Shown here one piece after another: positions 30,464-32,418 of a stretch of DNA of 32,418 nucleotides. This stretch comes from Clostridia bacterium (GTDB lineage: Bacteria > Bacillota > Clostridia > Christensenellales > UBA1242). The DNA is taken from positions 1 through 32,418 of the forward strand of contig SAAW01000013.1 of assembly GCA_009929275.1 (NCBI GenBank), read 5' to 3'. The notes below the pieces were generated by a model. It was given only the letters and a program-made list of their open reading frames with translations, was not told where the DNA came from and did no database searches. The stretch's first letter is position 1, and the number at the start of each line of letters is the position of its first letter. A program made the translations under genes and the position numbers.

Positions 30464-30493
30464 ATTATACCTTTTATATAAAAAAATTGTCAA
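30464..30493 (-). promoter_or_regulatory. Consensus sigma-A promoter of ftsA-ftsZ
   Basis: Minus-strand perfect TTGACA (30488-30493), an 18-nt spacer and perfect TATAAT (30464-30469), 36 bp upstream of the FtsA-like ATG. Confidence 0.8.
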
Positions 30494-30530
30494 ACAAAAA
30501 AATGCCATTTTGATTTTTAGTATCAAAAAT

Positions 30531-30549
30531 GTTTTTTGGCACAAAAAAC
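30531..30549. repeat. Inverted repeat GTTTTTTG-GCA-CAAAAAAC
   Basis: Perfect 8-bp arms between the subtilase stop and the ftsA promoter. It contains the reverse complement of the TTTTGTGCCAAAA motif found at 6168 and 8152. It may serve as a weak terminator. Confidence 0.5.
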
Positions 30550-30558
30550 GGCGTTTTT

Positions 30559-31728
30559 TCAGTTAAAAAAGCCTGTTAAGTCGAGAACTCCAAAACCCTC
30601 TTCGTTGCGATTTTTTGTTAGTTTAAAACAATTATTGATAAGTTTGATTTTCAATCTGTCGGGAGTTAAAGATGGATTTTTAGAAATGATAAGAGCACAA
30701 ATGCCTGCAATGATTGGAGTTGCGACGCTTGTTCCGCTCATTTTGACATAAAATTCCTTTGTTTCTTTGTTAAATCCTGCGCCTTTTATATTCACTGCAG
30801 GGGCGACAAGGTCGGGCTTGAAAAACATTCCCGCTGGCCCACGAGAAGAAAAGTTTGCTATCTCAAATTTGCTTCTGTCAAAATTTCCGTTTTCATCTCG
30901 CTTGTCGTCAAAACCGCCAACTGTGATTATTTTGCTGGAATATCCGGGGGATTTTATGGTGAAATTTTCTGGCCCGCTGTTGCCCGCAGCCGCCACCACG
31001 ACAAGTCCCATATTCCAAAGACTTTCTGCCCCCACAACAAGCGTATCATTTTTGCCAAGAGGGTTGCTCCCAAAACTCATACACACCACTTTGATGCCAT
31101 ATTTTTTATAGTTGTCGCTAATCCATTGCATTGCTTCCAAAATTTTGTATGCGCCTGTTTCGCCGTTTTGTTCAAGTGCTTTTATGGAAATTATGTTGCT
31201 TTTTGGAGAAACACCCGAATATTTCCCTCCACTTGCAAGCCCGCTTCCGCAAGCAATGCTTGTGACATATGTCCCGTGTCCGTTGTCGTCATAGCAGTTT
31301 TTTTTATCATTAATCAAGTCGACAAACTTTATAACTCTGTTTTTTGGCACGCAAAAGTCAATGTGCGGATTGAGCCCTGTGTCGATGAAAGCGACTGTCA
31401 CATTTTCCCCTGTATAACCGTTTTCAAAAAGATTTTTGACATTTAAAATTTTTTTGGCGACATCAATTTGTGTGGAAACTCTCGTCTGTTTTGCGATGAA
31501 ACCGACAACGCTTATTTTAGCAAACTTCACAATTTGTTTTTGTGAAAGTGTAACCCCAATTGCGTTTATAAAAGAGTATTCGTAGAACTTTAACCCCTGC
31601 TTTTTTGCCTCAATTTTGAGTTTTTGAAAGTTTTTGGCATAGACAACGCAGTCGTTATATATCTCATAACTCTTAATTTGCACGACGTTTAAAAGTTCCA
31701 AACAAATTTTGTTCAAATAATTATTCAT
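30559..31728 (-). CDS. Cytoplasmic subtilisin-like serine protease (S8, AprX-like)
   Basis: A 389-residue serine protease without a signal peptide. The catalytic triad is clear: Asp in VAFIDTGLNPH (near 114), His in DDNGHGTYVTSIA (near 151), Ser in MSGTSVATPIIAG (near 330), with the oxyanion Asn in AAAGNSGP (near 246). Residues 1-80 resemble a pro-domain. The start overlaps the end of the small upstream gene (ATGAATAA), so the two are translationally coupled. Upstream of the FtsA-like gene on the same strand but with a separate promoter between them. An intracellular role near division and sporulation genes is suggested by position only. Confidence 0.94.
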   Translation of the reverse strand: MNNYLNKICLELLNVVQIKSYEIYNDCVVYAKNFQKLKIEAKKQGLKFYEYSFINAIGVTLSQKQIVKFAKISVVGFIAKQTRVSTQIDVAKKILNVKNLFENGYTGENVTVAFIDTGLNPHIDFCVPKNRVIKFVDLINDKKNCYDDNGHGTYVTSIACGSGLASGGKYSGVSPKSNIISIKALEQNGETGAYKILEAMQWISDNYKKYGIKVVCMSFGSNPLGKNDTLVVGAESLWNMGLVVVAAAGNSGPENFTIKSPGYSSKIITVGGFDDKRDENGNFDRSKFEIANFSSRGPAGMFFKPDLVAPAVNIKGAGFNKETKEFYVKMSGTSVATPIIAGICALIISKNPSLTPDRLKIKLINNCFKLTKNRNEEGFGVLDLTGFFN

Positions 31729-32029
31729 CTAATTTACTTAACAAATTCTCAAAAAAGTTTTTTTGATTTTGGTTCATATATGGAGCAACACTGGAGAGAG
31801 TTTCTCGAATTTTATCCTTTGAAAGACTGCCTTGTTTTATCTTTTCTTTGCTACTTGAGAGAAATTCATCGACAAGTTCGTCTTTTGAATAGTTTTTATA
31901 TTTTTTATACAAATCTTTTGCGTTTGTCTTGGTGTTTTCGTCAATCTTTTTTTCTAAATCTTCCTGACAGATTTTTTCTTCTTTTTCATCAAACTTTTCG
32001 CTTGCAAAATCAAACAAATTTTTTTTCAT
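31721..32029 (-). CDS. Small charged helical protein coupled to the subtilase
   Basis: A 102-residue, Lys/Glu-rich, all-helical protein of no recognised family. Its stop codon overlaps the subtilase ATG by 8 nt (TTAGATGAATAA region), showing translational coupling. AAGGGAAG lies upstream of its ATG. The C-terminal half (about 55-100: helical, SVAPYMNQNQKNFFENLL) might be an interaction domain. Coupling makes an inhibitor, chaperone or substrate adaptor for the protease plausible, but nothing in the sequence proves it. Confidence 0.8.
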   Translation of the reverse strand: MKKNLFDFASEKFDEKEEKICQEDLEKKIDENTKTNAKDLYKKYKNYSKDELVDEFLSSSKEKIKQGSLSKDKIRETLSSVAPYMNQNQKNFFENLLSKLDE

Positions 32030-32155
32030 TTTCTTCCCTTTATAAATCGTTTGTATTATATATGTTGTCAGATTTTTTATTGTTAAAAATTAAAAATATT
32101 AACTTCAAAAATATGTTGTAAAATAAAAAAAGTTTTAATCATATAATAAAAATAT

Positions 32156-32418
32156 ATGAATGAAGAAAAAAACAAATCTCAGCAACATAAAGACATATCA
32201 TCTTGTTATCCTTTTGATATGATTGATGAAAAAATTGTTAAAAATCAGCAATATAACTCAAATGCGAAAACAAATGAGAATTTTTATAATGGAAATTATA
32301 ATTTTAATGCTGGCAGTAATCAAAATAATAATGAAAGTGCAAATGCAAATTCATTTAATGGCAATGAATCAAATCAAAATATGAATGAAAATAACAATTA
32401 CAATAACAATAATAATGA
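32156..32418 (+). CDS. Asn-rich protein, N-terminal part only
   Basis: ATG at 32156 opens a frame that runs off the window end (87 codons visible). The codon before the preceding two is TAA, so this is the first possible start. There is no Shine-Dalgarno sequence; a TATAAT (32142-32147) lies only 8 nt upstream of the ATG. After a short start (MNEEKNKSQQHKDISSCYPF) the protein becomes strongly Asn-rich with Gln, Ser, Tyr and Gly, ending in runs of Asn. This is low-complexity, probably disordered sequence before a domain outside the window. Family cannot be told. Confidence 0.65.
   Translation, partial: MNEEKNKSQQHKDISSCYPFDMIDEKIVKNQQYNSNAKTNENFYNGNYNFNAGSNQNNNESANANSFNGNESNQNMNENNNYNNNNN

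Overview
The window is AT-rich chromosomal DNA from an endospore-forming member of the Firmicutes (Bacillota), most like an uncultured gut-type Clostridia lineage. The evidence is a set of hallmark sporulation genes (spoIIGA, sigE, sigG, spoIVA, spoVV/ylbJ, ylmC) beside ftsZ, an FtsA-like gene, nrdR, der and plsY. TGA is used as a stop (for example at the end of sigG) and Trp is TGG, so the mollicute code does not apply. Exact taxonomy cannot be fixed from this window.

Layout: (1) 1-1413, the 3' part of a gene for a secreted-looking protein whose C-terminal half resembles a beta-barrel. (2) 1.5-5.3 kb, minus strand: pta-ackA (acetate fermentation) followed by glycyl-tRNA synthetase. (3) 5.4-11.3 kb: four uncharacterised or poorly characterised proteins, a DUF4364 protein, and the divergent pair of patatin-like lipase and spoVV. 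(4) 11.5-13.8 kb, minus: a tRNA-Val, glutamate racemase, and a Y-family DNA polymerase coupled to a 47-codon YolD-like gene. (5) 14-15.9 kb: seven tRNA genes in divergent clusters, with a duplicated 48-bp module that overlaps the 3' end of tRNA-Leu and its terminator. (6) 16-18.2 kb: a tandem pair of diverged paralogues of unknown function and a DUF378 membrane protein. (7) 18.3-24.5 kb, minus: spoIVA, plsY, der, feoB, feoA. (8) 24.5-31.7 kb: nrdR, ylmC, sigG, sigE, spoIIGA, ftsZ, an FtsA-like gene and a cytoplasmic subtilase, ending with a small gene at 32.0 kb and the start of an Asn-rich protein.

The most informative point is the division-sporulation cluster. Reading the minus strand, the order is ftsA-ftsZ-spoIIGA-sigE-(sigG)-ylmC-nrdR, the usual Firmicutes order, but sigG alone is flipped so that it converges on sigE. 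A sequence matching the sigma-F consensus with 15-nt spacing lies just upstream of sigG, and a sigma-E-type promoter with 16-nt spacing lies just upstream of spoIVA, so the compartment-specific cascade can be partly read from the DNA. Perfect vegetative promoter hexamers precede the FtsA-like gene.

Other points of note: a FeoB with an altered G4 motif and a Cys-rich tail; a 14-bp tandem repeat and a 13-residue overlapping micro-ORF between feoA and feoB; a palindrome flanked by CGCT repeats next to an apparent uninterrupted copy of the site; an FtsA-like protein ending without a membrane-targeting tail; and several genes without a Shine-Dalgarno sequence.
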